DNA of 23,959 nt from CAZNFR01 sp964572225 (lineage in GTDB: Bacteria; Bacteroidota; Bacteroidia; Bacteroidales; GCA-2748055), in contig CAZNFR010000056.1 in the NCBI GenBank assembly GCA_964572225.1, positions 1-23,959 of the forward strand, in the 5' to 3' direction. This document shows positions 1 to 7,876 of this stretch, one piece after another. A model generated the notes under the pieces. That model saw nothing but the letters and a program-made list of their open reading frames with translations, was not told the DNA's origin and did no database searches. The translations under genes were made by a program, and so were the position numbers. Every line of letters starts with the position of its first letter. Positions within the stretch are counted from its first letter, which is position 1.

Positions 1-1
1 T

Positions 2-274
2 GTTATACTGGGAGACCTAAATCCGGGGGGTACAGTGATTGCAGCCGGAGACATCTTCATCTGGGGACGTCTACGCGGGGTAGCTCATGCGGGAGCTGAT
101 GGCAATCGTTCCTGTCGGATTATGGCTCTGAAAATGGAACCCACCCAACTCCGAATTGCGGATGCTGTGGCTAGGGCACCGGAGACGCCACCGATTGAGT
201 TTTATCCAGAAGTGGCGTATGTCACACCACAAGGTAGGTCTTCACCATGGGATCGGGATTTCCCGTCAAAATAA
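2..274 (+). pseudogene. minC: C-terminal fragment of cyanobacterial-type septum-site protein MinC
   Basis: The frame is open from the left edge and reads as the C-terminal beta-helix domain of MinC, the FtsZ-polymerisation inhibitor that positions the division septum together with MinD. Recognisable blocks are GGTVIAAGDIFIWGRLRGVA, HAGADGNR, MEPTQLRIADAVARAPE and FYPEVAYVTPQG. This is the cyanobacterial wording of the domain, not that of E. coli. The 5' part lies outside the window. Similarity stops after the glycine at 233-235. The remaining 12 codons to the stop at 274 are antisense pntB sequence and are not MinC. The fragment is therefore cut at a join with unrelated DNA, and Bacteroidota generally lack Min proteins. 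Identity of the fragment is quite certain; its physical linkage to the rest of the window is doubtful. Confidence 0.85.
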
Positions 275-830
275 AAACAATCAGAAAAACCACACCGGCC
301 AGCAGGAAAAGATTAAGATAGGTCATAAAACGGGCAAAAATATCACCCACTTTTCCATCCAGTTTCCCATAGGCTATCATAGATCCGCTGAATGCAACGC
401 TACCGATTACCAGTCCGAGAAGGGTAACCAACAGAGACTGATCCGGAGTTTTGGAAAATTCAATCAATGCAACCAGGGCAGATGCTGCACCTCCTGTGGC
501 ATTAAAAAATGAGACCAGTTGAGGCATGGCCGTCATCTTTACCCTTCTTGCGATTAAAGATCCGATTACACCCCCGGCAAAAATCGTTGCTACCACAATG
601 GATGCATTGGTGGTAGAAATGGTTTCGCCGTTTTCCTTATGGAGTAGCAGTGTGGTAATCATTGCCAGCAACATACCTGAAGCGGCCCAGAGATTACCCC
701 TGCGGGCACTTTCGGGATGACTCTGAAGTTTTAGTCCAATAACAAAAAGTATGGCAGAAAGAAGATAGCTGAATTCCAGGACAATCTTTCCGCTTTCCGG
801 GATACTTAACATTATCATTGTATTTATCAT
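222..830 (-). CDS. pntB: NAD(P) transhydrogenase subunit beta, N-terminal part only (3' truncated)
   Basis: This encodes the membrane beta subunit of proton-translocating transhydrogenase, which couples hydride transfer from NADH to NADP+ to proton entry. About 200 residues are visible, all from the N-terminal membrane domain: hydrophobic helices, the block ESARRGNLWAASGM and the block MTAMPQLVSFFNATGGAASA. Full-length PntB is about 460 residues, so the last helices and the NADP(H)-binding dIII domain are missing. The frame ends in an accidental stop at 222, just past the join with the MinC fragment. I chose the ATG at 830. A longer frame from a TTG at 863 is possible, but its 11 extra residues look unlike the family. 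It lies about 105 bases behind pntA2 on the same strand. The broken end is more likely an assembly or amplification artefact than a true pseudogene. Confidence 0.85.
   Translation of the reverse strand: MINTMIMLSIPESGKIVLEFSYLLSAILFVIGLKLQSHPESARRGNLWAASGMLLAMITTLLLHKENGETISTTNASIVVATIFAGGVIGSLIARRVKMTAMPQLVSFFNATGGAASALVALIEFSKTPDQSLLVTLLGLVIGSVAFSGSMIAYGKLDGKVGDIFARFMTYLNLFLLAGVVFLIVFILTGNPDPMVKTYLVV
225..235. other. Chimeric junction between MinC-type DNA and pntB
   Basis: The 11 bases at 225-235 fit both sides. On the plus strand they encode the Thr-Pro-Gln-Gly end of the MinC match. On the minus strand they encode the last residues of the transhydrogenase beta match. Left of it the plus strand is cyanobacterial-type MinC; right of it the minus strand is Bacteroidota PntB. 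Such a short shared sequence at a switch between unrelated genes is typical of template-switch chimeras from whole-genome amplification or short-overlap misassembly. A genuine recombination event cannot be excluded from the sequence alone. Confidence 0.75.
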
Positions 831-935
831 TTTGATTCTACGTTGTTTATTTGAATTTTCCAAATCCCCTTTTTACACTGGCATGAATAGCTTCAAAATC
901 ATGGGCTTTTGCCAGTCAGGAGGATTGGTATGGTA

Positions 936-1247
936 TCATTTGTTCTTTTTCTTTTTCCTGAACATTTCAAGCATCCGGTCAGTAACTACAAATCCGCCGA
1001 CAACATTGAGGGTTCCGAGCAGAAGTGCAAAAATTCCCAGAATCCATTCAAAAGTGGTACTGGCATGACCCACCAAAATGATACCCCCTATAATGATTAC
1101 ACCTGAAATTGCGTTTGCACCCGACATAAGCGGAGTGTGCAAAACAGACGGAACATTGGATATTACTTCTATGCCCAGGAGAATTGACAAAATGATAATG
1201 AAGATCTCCTGACGAAACTCCCAGAAAAATTCTAGTACAGTCTGCAT
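936..1247 (-). CDS. pntA2: NAD(P) transhydrogenase subunit alpha part 2 (membrane segment)
   Basis: A 103-residue membrane protein matching the separate C-terminal segment of the alpha subunit (PntAB of the Rhodospirillum rubrum-type three-subunit enzyme). It supplies helices of the proton-conducting dII domain. Three hydrophobic segments are visible: about residues 14-32, 45-62 and 66-90. The family blocks SNVPSVLHTPLMSGANAISG and TDRMLEMFRKKKK are present, the second being the positively charged cytoplasmic end. It begins 12 bases after the pntA stop and precedes pntB, the standard order pntAA-pntAB-pntB. The ATG start at 1247 is unambiguous. Co-transcription with both neighbours is inferred from spacing. 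Confidence 0.93.
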   Translation of the reverse strand: MQTVLEFFWEFRQEIFIIILSILLGIEVISNVPSVLHTPLMSGANAISGVIIIGGIILVGHASTTFEWILGIFALLLGTLNVVGGFVVTDRMLEMFRKKKKNK

Positions 1248-1259
1248 TGTATTTCTGTT

Positions 1260-2387
1260 TTATTTTTGTGAAAACTCTTTGACTTTCTCATTCACAATCT
1301 CACCTTCCCTCGTAAGGCAGGTGGTGGATACGATATCATCTTCGAAATTCAGATTAAGTCCTCCCTCTTCGCTGACCAGTATCTTGATAAAATTGGTCAG
1401 GTTCTTTCCGAACATCCGGCTTGCATCCGTTGGCATCTCGGATGGAAAGGTGGAATTGCCTACGATCTTTACCTGCTTGTGAACGATGGTTTTTCCATTT
1501 TCGGTCACTTCACAATTCCCTCCGGTAGAAGCGGCCAGATCAATTACCACCGATCCAGCTTTCATGGCTTCCACAGTGTGCTTCTGCAGTAGTACAGGAG
1601 CCTTCCGGCCAAAAATCTGTGCTGTACAAATGACAATATCCGATTTAACCGCATGATCATGGATTGCCTGCTGCTGCTTCTGTCTGAATTCTTCAGTTTG
1701 CTCTACCGCATAACCTCCTGCACTTTTATCTTCCGTAGCTCCTTCCACCTCTACAAATTTAGCTCCCAGGCTCTTTACCTCCTCCCGAACGGCCGACCTG
1801 ACATCAAAAACCTCTACCACAGCACCCAGCTTACGGGCAGTTGCAATAGCCTGGAGACCCGCTACTCCGGCACCCAGGATCAATATTTTAGCCGGCTTGA
1901 TGGTTCCTGCAGCCGACATAAACATGGGAAGGAAGCCGGGATATTCAAGCGCTGCAGTTAACACTGCCTTATACCCCGAAACCGTCGCCTGTGATGACAA
2001 TATATCCATCGCCTGCCCACGGGTGGACCTGGGTATAAGATCCATACTGAAGCTGGTCAGTCCGGCTGAAACCATATCCTTTAAGAGATCCATCATAAAG
2101 AAAGGATTAAAAACCGCGATTACGACCTGTTCCTTCCTGAGCTTCTTTAATTCCGAAGAGTTCAGCGGATTAATCATCACCAGAAGGTCCGATTCAGAAA
2201 GCACGTTGGATCTGCTATCAATGCTTGCACCGGCCTCTTCATAATCTTTATCGGATGCATAGGCCCTTAATCCGGCTTCTTTTTCAACAATTACATCCAC
2301 TTTGAGACTAACCATAGCAGCCACACTCTCAGGAAGCATGGCGACTCTGTTTTCATCCTGAGGTTCTTTAAGAATGCCTAATTTCAT
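1260..2387 (-). CDS. pntA: NAD(P) transhydrogenase subunit alpha part 1 (NAD(H)-binding)
   Basis: The soluble NAD(H)-binding dI subunit of proton-translocating transhydrogenase, 375 residues, the normal length for the split form. The alanine dehydrogenase/PNT N-terminal domain opens with KLGILKEPQDENRVA. The RQD loop that places the nicotinamide is present (R120, Q125, D128 within PRSTRGQAMD). The Rossmann motif GAGVAG is at 172-177, followed by the acidic strand end FDVR at 194-197. The mobile-loop tyrosine lies in GGYA near 224-227. It is the first gene of the minus-strand pnt operon, 12 bases ahead of pntA2, and is divergent from sucA across a 264-base spacer. A Bacteroidota-type promoter is visible just upstream of the ATG at 2387. 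Confidence 0.95.
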   Translation of the reverse strand: MKLGILKEPQDENRVAMLPESVAAMVSLKVDVIVEKEAGLRAYASDKDYEEAGASIDSRSNVLSESDLLVMINPLNSSELKKLRKEQVVIAVFNPFFMMDLLKDMVSAGLTSFSMDLIPRSTRGQAMDILSSQATVSGYKAVLTAALEYPGFLPMFMSAAGTIKPAKILILGAGVAGLQAIATARKLGAVVEVFDVRSAVREEVKSLGAKFVEVEGATEDKSAGGYAVEQTEEFRQKQQQAIHDHAVKSDIVICTAQIFGRKAPVLLQKHTVEAMKAGSVVIDLAASTGGNCEVTENGKTIVHKQVKIVGNSTFPSEMPTDASRMFGKNLTNFIKILVSEEGGLNLNFEDDIVSTTCLTREGEIVNEKVKEFSQK

Positions 2388-2420
2388 GGATTATAAAATT
2401 TGCTTGGGTTATTGGAAAAG

Positions 2421-2452
2421 CAAATATAAGGGATAGAAACGATTTAATCAGA
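2421..2452 (-). promoter_or_regulatory. Candidate Bacteroidota promoter for pntA
   Basis: On the minus strand the -7 box TATATTTG (2428-2421) matches the TAnnTTTG consensus exactly. The element TCTG (2452-2449) sits 20 bases upstream, one mismatch from TTTG. The -7 box ends 33 bases before the pntA ATG, so the leader would be about 25 bases. No transcript data are available. Confidence 0.5.
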
Positions 2453-2589
2453 AAAAAACCTGCTCTTTTCCCTCCAAAGCTTCCCATATAAAATCAATGT
2501 ACGATTATAGAAAATAATTATCAAACAAAATCCGTAATTTTGCTGTTTTAAAACCTGTAGGAAAGGTTAAACCCCTTAGGGTGAAATAA

Positions 2590-2621
2590 TCTGAACACTA
2601 CTGAAATCTTTACTACATTTG
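2590..2621 (+). promoter_or_regulatory. Candidate Bacteroidota promoter for sucA
   Basis: The -7 box TACATTTG (2614-2621) fits TAnnTTTG, and TCTG (2590-2593) lies 20 bases upstream at the -33 position. The predicted leader to the sucA ATG at 2652 is about 25 bases. The arrangement mirrors the divergent pntA promoter, with the same TCTG variant and the same spacing. The rest of the 264-base spacer is AT-rich without other clear structure. Confidence 0.45.
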
Positions 2622-2651
2622 AACCCAATTACTCTCACGAATAGCTGATAT

Positions 2652-5456
2652 ATGGACGATCTGTCATTTTTGAACGGCGGAGATATAATCGCAATTGAAA
2701 AACTTTTTCAGGAATATAAGAAAAATGCTGATTCTGTGGAGGTTTCATGGAAGCAGTTCTTTCAGGGTTTTCAGTTCGCAATTAACAATTATTCCGATTC
2801 AGATTTTGTTTCCCGGGCTTTCGAAAAAGAATTTCGGGTGCTCAATCTTATTGAAGGATACAGGAAAAGAGGCCATCTTTTTACAGAAACCAACCCGGTA
2901 CGAACCCGAAGAAAATACTTTCCCACTCTGGATATCGAAAACTATCAATTGACCGAAGAGGATCTGGACAAAGAGTTTTTCGCAGGAAAGGAAATTGGCA
3001 TCGGTAAAACCAGCCTGAGAAACATAATCCACTTCCTGAAAAATACCTATTGCGGCTCCATAGGTTCAGAATACATGTTCATAAGGAATCCTGAAAAGAT
3101 CGACTGGCTCATACAGAGGATCGAAAAGGATATGAACAGAACCGAATTCAGCAAGGAAGATAAGAAGGAAATGTTCATGCACCTTAAACATGCTGTGGGA
3201 TTCGAGAACTTTATCCATAGAAAATTCACCGGACAAAAACGATTTTCTCTGGAGGGAGCCGAAACCCTGATACCTGCTCTCAGATCTCTTATTGATCATG
3301 GTGCTGAACGGGGAGTAAAGGAATTTAACATAAGTATGGCCCACCGGGGAAGGCTAAATGTCCTTGCCAATGTACTTCAAAAACCTTATGAAAGGATTTT
3401 CAAGGAATTTGAAGGGGAAAAATATGAAGAGAGCATTTCTCTGGGGGACGTAAAATACCATCTGGGTTATGGGAATACCGTTAAATCCAGGAATGGTCAT
3501 GATGTATCCCTTCATCTAACCCCAAACCCTTCCCATCTTGAATCTGCAACCCCGGTTATCCAGGGGATTGTACGATCAAGAATTGACCATAATTATGAGG
3601 GCGACTATAACAAGGTAATTCCTGTGATTATTCACGGGGATGCAGCCATTGCTGCACAGGGAGTGGTATATGAGGTGATCCAGATGTCTGAACTATATGC
3701 AAATAAAACCGGTGGATCTATACATTTGGTCATCAATAACCAGGTCGGATTTACCACAAATTACCTGGACGGGCGATCCAGTACCTATTGTACTGATATC
3801 GGCAAAGTGACAAAAGCACCGATCTTTCATGTAAACGGGGATGATGTTGAAGCCATAGTGCATACCGTAAGAATTGCTCTTGAATACCGTCAGACCTTTC
3901 ATACAGATGTTTTCATTGATGTGCTTTCCTACAGGAAATACGGGCATAACGAGGGGGATGAACCCAGGTTTACTCAGCCAACCCTGTATAAAGCCATAGC
4001 GAATCATCCAAATCCAAGGGATCTTTACAGCCGGAAACTCATTGAAGAAAACATTTATTCGAAAGAGCAGATCGAAGAAATTCAAAAGAATTATGACGAG
4101 ATCCTCGACCAAAAACTGGAATCATCCCGAAAACTGGATAAAGTCATTATTCCTCAATTTCTCAAAGAATCATGGGAAGGCTATAAATACGGAGAACCCG
4201 AATACTTTGAGAACTTCCCGGAAACCGGAGTACCGGTAAAAAAGCTGAAGGATCTTGGGGTCAAAATCAATACTCTTCCTGATGAAAGTAAGTTTTTCCG
4301 GAAGATTGTTAAACTGCTCGAGGAAAGAAAAAAAATGCTCAAGTCGGGCAAGGTTGACTGGGCACTGGGTGAATTGCTTGCATACGCTACTTTGATTGAT
4401 GAAGGACACCCAATCAGGATTACAGGGCAGGATACAATTAGAGGAACTTTTGCTCATCGCCATGCAGCAATGGTTATTGAAGATACAGACCAGCAATACA
4501 TTCCCCTTCAAAATCTTTCTGAAAACCAGGCCAGATTTGACATTTATAACTCCCTGCTTTCGGAATATGGTTCTATGGGATTCGAATATGGTTATGCCCT
4601 TAATACTCCCAATGGATTAACCATATGGGAAGCACAATTTGGTGATTTTGCCAATGTTGCCCAGGTTGTAGTCGATCAGTATATTAGTTCTGCAGAAGAG
4701 AAATGGGGATTAATGAATGGACTGGTGTTGTTTTTACCCCATGGTTTCGAAGGCCAGGGTCCTGAACACTCCAGCGCTAGAATAGAGCGTTACCTCGCTC
4801 TTTCAGCCAACGGGAATATGCAGGTGGTAAATCCCACAACCCCATCGAATTTTTTTCACCTTTTACGATCCCAGCTAAAACGTGATTTCAGAGTCCCCGT
4901 AATCGTGTTCACTCCTAAAAGCCTGCTGCGTCATCCGTTGTGTGTCTCCGATCTGAAGGACCTGGCAGGATCGAAATTTCAGGATGTAATCGATGATCCG
5001 GATGTGGATGTGGATGAAGTTCGACGAATTGTTCTCTGTTCCGGAAAAGTATATTATGATCTTGTTGCCCGAAAGAACGAACTGGATGCAAAGGATGTAG
5101 CACTTGTAAGACTTGAACAGCTCCACCCCTTCCCTTCTAAAAAGATTCAAAAAATCCTCGAGAAATATCATAACAGATTACTCACCCTTTGGGTACAGGA
5201 AGAACCCGAAAATATGGGACCCTGGTACTACATCCAAAATCAGATGTCGGGTAGCGGTATCATTTCTGTAACCCGCCAACCCTCGGGAAGTCCGGCCGTC
5301 GGATTACATAAGATCCATGAAATTCAGCAAAAGGAGATCATCGATAAAGTATTCCGCAGGTGCGACTGTGAGCTCAAAAATAAATATTGCGGACTTCAAT
5401 GTGTGGTTGGAAGCTCAAGAAAAGAAATTTTGAAACAACACTATTATTTTAAATAA
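2652..5456 (+). CDS. sucA: 2-oxoglutarate dehydrogenase E1 component
   Basis: The thiamine-diphosphate-dependent E1 subunit that decarboxylates 2-oxoglutarate and transfers the succinyl group to E2, in the TCA cycle. Length is 934 residues (E. coli 933). The N-terminus carries the peripheral E2-binding region (SWKQFFQGF). Catalytic-core blocks include MAHRGRLNVLANV, GDVKYHLGYG and the ThDP motif: GDAAIAAQG from G329 and N362-N363 in INNQVGFTT. Further blocks are YGHNEGDEPRFTQP and, in the second half, FAHRHA and PHGFEGQGPEHSSARIER. The ATG at 2652 fits the family start. Unusual is the C-terminal tail from about residue 902, which has four cysteines spaced C-x-C-x6-C-x3-C (904, 906, 913, 917) beyond where E1 proteins normally stop. 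sucB starts 6 bases after the stop; no lpd (E3) gene is nearby. Confidence 0.97.
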   Translation: MDDLSFLNGGDIIAIEKLFQEYKKNADSVEVSWKQFFQGFQFAINNYSDSDFVSRAFEKEFRVLNLIEGYRKRGHLFTETNPVRTRRKYFPTLDIENYQLTEEDLDKEFFAGKEIGIGKTSLRNIIHFLKNTYCGSIGSEYMFIRNPEKIDWLIQRIEKDMNRTEFSKEDKKEMFMHLKHAVGFENFIHRKFTGQKRFSLEGAETLIPALRSLIDHGAERGVKEFNISMAHRGRLNVLANVLQKPYERIFKEFEGEKYEESISLGDVKYHLGYGNTVKSRNGHDVSLHLTPNPSHLESATPVIQGIVRSRIDHNYEGDYNKVIPVIIHGDAAIAAQGVVYEVIQMSELYANKTGGSIHLVINNQVGFTTNYLDGRSSTYCTDIGKVTKAPIFHVNGDDVEAIVHTVRIALEYRQTFHTDVFIDVLSYRKYGHNEGDEPRFTQPTLYKAIANHPNPRDLYSRKLIEENIYSKEQIEEIQKNYDEILDQKLESSRKLDKVIIPQFLKESWEGYKYGEPEYFENFPETGVPVKKLKDLGVKINTLPDESKFFRKIVKLLEERKKMLKSGKVDWALGELLAYATLIDEGHPIRITGQDTIRGTFAHRHAAMVIEDTDQQYIPLQNLSENQARFDIYNSLLSEYGSMGFEYGYALNTPNGLTIWEAQFGDFANVAQVVVDQYISSAEEKWGLMNGLVLFLPHGFEGQGPEHSSARIERYLALSANGNMQVVNPTTPSNFFHLLRSQLKRDFRVPVIVFTPKSLLRHPLCVSDLKDLAGSKFQDVIDDPDVDVDEVRRIVLCSGKVYYDLVARKNELDAKDVALVRLEQLHPFPSKKIQKILEKYHNRLLTLWVQEEPENMGPWYYIQNQMSGSGIISVTRQPSGSPAVGLHKIHEIQQKEIIDKVFRRCDCELKNKYCGLQCVVGSSRKEILKQHYYFK

Positions 5457-5462
5457 AAACGT

Positions 5463-6722
5463 ATGGCTCTAGAAATAAAAGTTCCTAGTCCCGGAGAATC
5501 CATAAGCGAAGCAGAAATTGGAAACTGGTTCGTGGAAGATGGTGATTTCGTGGAAAAAGACCAGGAAATTGGTGAACTTGAATCTGAAAAAGCCACCCTT
5601 CCGGTCATTGCAGAAGAATCCGGAAAAATAAAAATTCTCAAATCAGCCGGTGAAACCGTAAAGGTGGGTGAAGTTATTTGCACCATCGACACCTCTCAGA
5701 AAGGAGAGAAAAAAAAGAAAACCTCAAAGGAGCCTGCGAAAAAGGATGAGAATAACGAGGGGAAAAAGGATGAAAAGCCCGGTCCTGAAACCGATAGTAC
5801 AAAAGATAAATCGGAAGATGATGAAAGGACTGAGGTGAAAGTGACCCCTGTGGCCCGGAAAATGATGGAGGAAAACAACCTTAGCATTGAAGATATCCTC
5901 AAGGGCCTGAAAAAGATAAGCTCTCGTGAGGTTACTGCAGTTTTGGGGAAAGGATCTGCAGGAATGGAATCCTTCCAGTCAACTTCGGCAGGCCGCGATG
6001 AGGAAAGAAATAAAATGAGCAGTTTGCGCCGTAAGATCAGCGAAAGACTGGTCGCAGTTAAAAATCAGACCGCCATGCTTACTACCTTCAATGAGGTGGA
6101 TATGTCGGCCATAATGACTCTCAGACAAAAACATCAAAAATCCTTTATCGAAAAACATGATGTCAAGCTTGGGTTTATGTCCTTCTTCACCAAGGCGGTA
6201 ACGGTCGCCCTGAAACATTTTCCAAACGTCAACAGTCGTATTGAAGAGGATGAGGTGGTAACACCCAACTATTATGATATCGGTATTGCAGTTCAGACCG
6301 ACAAAGGCCTTATGGTACCTGTGATCCGGAATGTAGAAGCCCTAGGCCTTGCCGACATTGAAAAGCAAATCCTGGAACTCGCAGGCAAAGCAAGGAAAAA
6401 CCGGATAAGCATAGAGGAAATGTCGGGCGGAACCTTTACGATCACTAACGGAGGGATCTTTGGATCCATGCTCTCAACCCCAATAATTAATCCTCCCCAA
6501 TCGGCAATTCTGGGAATGCATAATATCCAGGAAAGACCCATCGCCATTAACGGAAAGGTTGAAATACGACCCATGATGTACCTTGCCCTGTCCTACGATC
6601 ACAGGATCATTGATGGCAGAGACTCTGTCAGTTTTCTTGTTAAGGTAAAGGAACTGCTGGAGGATCCCACCCAAATGTTGCTGGGCGGAAATGACGGGGC
6701 AGCCCTTCTCCTGGAGATCTGA
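5463..6722 (+). CDS. sucB: Dihydrolipoyllysine-residue succinyltransferase (2-oxoglutarate dehydrogenase E2)
   Basis: The E2 core of the 2-oxoglutarate dehydrogenase complex, which moves the succinyl group from E1 to CoA through a swinging lipoyl arm. An N-terminal lipoyl domain (about 1-76) carries the modified lysine as K43 in ELESEKATLPV. A linker of about 80-125 is extremely rich in Lys, Glu and Asp instead of the common Ala/Pro. A peripheral subunit-binding domain (about 126-162, VTPVARKMMEENN) follows. The catalytic acyltransferase domain ends in the DHRxxDG motif with H380 and D384. At 419 residues it has one lipoyl domain and normal length. Six bases separate it from sucA, and the next gene starts 11 bases after its stop, so all three are probably one transcript. 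Confidence 0.97.
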   Translation: MALEIKVPSPGESISEAEIGNWFVEDGDFVEKDQEIGELESEKATLPVIAEESGKIKILKSAGETVKVGEVICTIDTSQKGEKKKKTSKEPAKKDENNEGKKDEKPGPETDSTKDKSEDDERTEVKVTPVARKMMEENNLSIEDILKGLKKISSREVTAVLGKGSAGMESFQSTSAGRDEERNKMSSLRRKISERLVAVKNQTAMLTTFNEVDMSAIMTLRQKHQKSFIEKHDVKLGFMSFFTKAVTVALKHFPNVNSRIEEDEVVTPNYYDIGIAVQTDKGLMVPVIRNVEALGLADIEKQILELAGKARKNRISIEEMSGGTFTITNGGIFGSMLSTPIINPPQSAILGMHNIQERPIAINGKVEIRPMMYLALSYDHRIIDGRDSVSFLVKVKELLEDPTQMLLGGNDGAALLLEI

Positions 6723-6733
6723 TTTTTCCACTA

Positions 6734-7876
6734 GTGGCCGGATCCTGCTCCTTCCATATCAATAAAACTCAAACAAAGAGGCATCCTTACGATCTGGATA
6801 CCTATCTAACGTCCGAAATAATCCACTTTCATCAATCTATTTCCGGATATAGGCCAACTGACCTGTACCGGATGAGATCCCTTGAAAACACGATTGGATG
6901 CGGAAAACTCTTCCTCAAGGATGAGTCTCAACGTTTCGGGATCGGAGCTTTCAAGGCTTTGGGTGCTTCCTGGGCCGTTCACCAATTAATATCCAATAAT
7001 CCGGAAAAGGAGGTATTTTGCACGGCTACGGATGGCAACCATGGAAGGGCCGTTGCCTGGAGCTGCAGAATTATGCAAAGGAAAGCCGTAATTTTTATGC
7101 CTTCCCATACGGTCAAAGCAAGACAAAAATGGATATTGGATGAAGGGGCCAGCCTGGTTCTCGTAGATGGCGATTATGATCAAACGGTAAAAGTCGCCAG
7201 CAAATTTGCATCCGATAACGATGCGGTTCTGGTACAGGACACCTCCTGGCCCGGATATGTGAAAATTCCTCAAACAGTGGCTGCAGGATACCTTACCATG
7301 TCATACGAGTTGACCGGGCAGTTCTTCAATTCAGGAGAGCCATTCCCGGATTTTGTTATTCTTCAATCGGGTGTGGGCAGCTGGGCAGCAAGCATGATGC
7401 TTTCCCTGACTAATTATCTTAAAGGTAACGCACCAGGCTTTATCACTGTCGAGCCTTATCATTCGGATTGCCTGCTCGAATCGGCAAAAAAAGGAAAGCT
7501 CAGCCCAAGCAGGAAATCCCTGGAAACCATAATGGCGGGTCTTAATTGTGGTACTCCCTCCATGAAAGCCTGGGAAATCCTTCAGGATCTCACAACTGCC
7601 TTTATGTCGGTTTCAGATGAATGGGCTGTAAAGGCAATGCGATTACTCAATAAACCCGGAGAAGAAGACCCCCAAATTAAAAGCTGTGAATCGGGTGCGG
7701 CAGGTCTGGCAGGACTGATGGCAATTTATTCCTGTAAAGAACTTGATCAGCTTAGAAAAGACCTTGGGATAAACGGAAATACCCGTTTTCTTATCATCAA
7801 TTCTGAAGGAATTACCGATCCCGATTCATGGAAGAAAATCACAGGCTCGGATTACTGTTCAGACGACGATGCCTGA
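6734..7876 (+). CDS. dpaL: Diaminopropionate ammonia-lyase-like PLP enzyme
   Basis: A fold-type II PLP enzyme, 380 residues, resembling diaminopropionate ammonia-lyase (E. coli YgeX, 398 residues), which converts 2,3-diaminopropionate to pyruvate and two ammonia. The PLP lysine is K74 in RFGIGAFKALG. The catalytic aspartate lies in ATDGNHGR (D100, matching Asp120 of E. coli by my alignment). Other shared blocks are QDTSWPGYVKIP, ETIMAGLNCGTPS and ESGAAGLAGL. The only plausible start is the GTG at 6734, 11 bases after the sucB stop; the next ATG would delete part of the fold. This places it third in the suc operon, an unexpected position for this family. Its 3' end overlaps the convergent thioredoxin-like gene by 25 bases. 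A related threonine/serine dehydratase-type activity is possible, but the YgeX-like blocks argue against it. Confidence 0.82.
   Translation: MAGSCSFHINKTQTKRHPYDLDTYLTSEIIHFHQSISGYRPTDLYRMRSLENTIGCGKLFLKDESQRFGIGAFKALGASWAVHQLISNNPEKEVFCTATDGNHGRAVAWSCRIMQRKAVIFMPSHTVKARQKWILDEGASLVLVDGDYDQTVKVASKFASDNDAVLVQDTSWPGYVKIPQTVAAGYLTMSYELTGQFFNSGEPFPDFVILQSGVGSWAASMMLSLTNYLKGNAPGFITVEPYHSDCLLESAKKGKLSPSRKSLETIMAGLNCGTPSMKAWEILQDLTTAFMSVSDEWAVKAMRLLNKPGEEDPQIKSCESGAAGLAGLMAIYSCKELDQLRKDLGINGNTRFLIINSEGITDPDSWKKITGSDYCSDDDA

Noticed and set aside
236..274. C-terminal residues after the MinC match as a real protein end
   Set aside because: They are the antisense of pntB and arise only because the frame happens to stay open after the join.
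831..863. TTG start of pntB at 863
   Set aside because: The extra residues are polar and unlike the hydrophobic family start; ATG codons at 830 and just after fit better.
1897..2244. Open frames opposite pntA, sucA, htpG and other long genes as extra genes
   Set aside because: They are antisense or shifted shadows of well-supported genes, with low-complexity translations and no recognisable family.
5355..5456. SucA tail as the product of a frameshift
   Set aside because: Neither other frame restores a typical E1 ending, the reading frame stays open to a stop 6 bases before sucB, and base composition does not change.
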